A stretch of 6,615 nt of DNA from Planctomycetota bacterium (GTDB lineage Bacteria; Planctomycetota; J058; JARGOJ01), in the NCBI GenBank assembly GCA_029210225.1, contig JARGOJ010000483.1:1-6615 (forward strand). Direction: 5' to 3'. Position numbers and translations under genes: made by a program. Below, one piece after another: positions 5,803-6,615 of the stretch. The notes beneath the pieces were generated by a model. The model had not been told where the DNA came from and searched no databases. It saw only the letters and a list, made by a program, of their open reading frames with translations. Within the stretch, counting starts at the first letter, position 1; every line of letters starts with the position of its first letter.

Positions 5803-6615
5803 TCATAGTTTACAGGAATTGACGCCCATGAAGGGCTCGGCCAGGTTCCTTGAATGACTGAAGATCCGCGAGATATCAAGGACGATATCTGAAACGGTCA
5901 AGCTTACAAGGGGTTCTAAGTTTTGGCTGATCATTCGTCCACGGTAGGAATCCCGGACGGAATTTGCCAAACGAAGAATCTCTTTGCGTTCGTTAATCAC
6001 CCGATCAAAGTCAATATCCTCACCGCTCGCGATGACCTGAAAGACATATTCGTAACAAGAGGTGCATTTAGCCAGCATATTCAGAATCTCCTCTTGAGTT
6101 TGGGAGTCTAGGGAGAAATGGCTCTCTTCAATGCGTTTCAAGTGATAGACAATTTTCAAGCAGTAGTCCGCCAGGCTCTCTAACTCGTCGGACATCTTCA
6201 ATATCGATTTAATTTCTTCGGACTGTTCAATTGTCAAGGACACGGTCATCACATGACCGAGGAAGCTCATCATTTCTTGGTGAATGTTATCCGTGATCGA
6301 TTCGTAGTCCTGAATCTTCTTTTTCAACGCTTTGTTTTTTTCAGGGTCTGATAAGTACTCTTTCGTCCAAACCAGTGTCGTTGAAACCAGCTTCCCCAGC
6401 GCTTCCACTTCTTTCTTGGCGAGTGTGATGGACAGCGGGACAGACATGGACGTCTGTGTTCCGAGGAATTGCAAGTGCTTGACTTGCTTTTCGTCTTTCT
6501 TGGGAATGATGAAATACGTGATGCGTTCTATGACGTGAATCAGCGGTAAAAACACGATCACGTTCACCACATTAAACACGGTGTGTCCGGCCGCAATATG
6601 AGCTGCAATGTTTGG
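5803..6615 (-). CDS. Na+/phosphate cotransporter family protein with PhoU-like domain, C-terminal part (5' end outside window)
   Basis: The open frame runs without a start to the right edge, giving 270 visible residues ending at TGA (5803-5805). It begins PNIAAHIAAGHTVFNVVNVIVFLPLI, the last membrane segment of a Na/Pi cotransporter with the usual AH...FN pattern; residue 13 is a GTG codon that is internal, not a start. After a basic linker comes a helical PhoU-like domain (about 60-265). It includes the ExxxD-type patterns ESITDN (105-110) and ELESLAD (144-150), where PhoU proteins bind metal, and a last helix with HSRNLAE. Full-length family members carry two sets of membrane repeats before this domain and typically exceed 500 residues, so roughly half is missing upstream. 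The role is sodium-driven phosphate movement across the cytoplasmic membrane, with the PhoU-like part presumably regulatory. Neighbours give no pho-regulon evidence. Confidence 0.87.
   Translation of the reverse strand, partial: PNIAAHIAAGHTVFNVVNVIVFLPLIHVIERITYFIIPKKDEKQVKHLQFLGTQTSMSVPLSITLAKKEVEALGKLVSTTLVWTKEYLSDPEKNKALKKKIQDYESITDNIHQEMMSFLGHVMTVSLTIEQSEEIKSILKMSDELESLADYCLKIVYHLKRIEESHFSLDSQTQEEILNMLAKCTSCYEYVFQVIASGEDIDFDRVINERKEILRLANSVRDSYRGRMISQNLEPLVSLTVSDIVLDISRIFSHSRNLAEPFMGVNSCKL

Overview
The window most resembles a planctomycete chromosome segment of medium GC. The main pointers are the N-terminal part of a membrane-anchored PQQ-like propeller protein of the kind common in Planctomycetes, a secreted protein with bacterial-type 24-residue leucine-rich repeats, and an acetyltransferase-like membrane protein with a CSYADTIMP loop. 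The assignment rests on remembered family features, not a search, and no order or genus is claimed.

Layout, left to right. Positions 50-715 (minus) encode the start of a PQQ-like beta-propeller protein whose frame stops in its first blade, so it is truncated, frameshifted or a decayed remnant. It diverges from the only plus-strand gene (904-1308), a small predicted lipoprotein with six Cys-Cys pairs spaced 13-15 residues apart, built from a duplicated unit. A short convergent gap leads to a two-gene minus-strand operon (4260 to 1410). It encodes a secreted, probably lipid-anchored LRR protein, then a 588-residue secreted, basic, helix-rich protein of unknown function. The two frames overlap by 8 nt, and the second gene's strong Shine-Dalgarno lies inside the last codons of the first. 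About 300 bases without a gene follow, with a terminator-like hairpin. Next come a polytopic protein of the heparan-alpha-glucosaminide N-acetyltransferase (HGSNAT/NagX-like) superfamily (4565-5662, minus) and the C-terminal part of a Na+/phosphate cotransporter with a PhoU-like domain (5803 to the right edge, minus).

Most of the products are predicted to act in or beyond the cytoplasmic membrane. No mobile element, CRISPR array, tRNA or rRNA was seen. The best candidates for undescribed biology are the Cys-Cys repeat lipoprotein and the coupled LRR / helical secreted pair. Their functions cannot be read from sequence alone.
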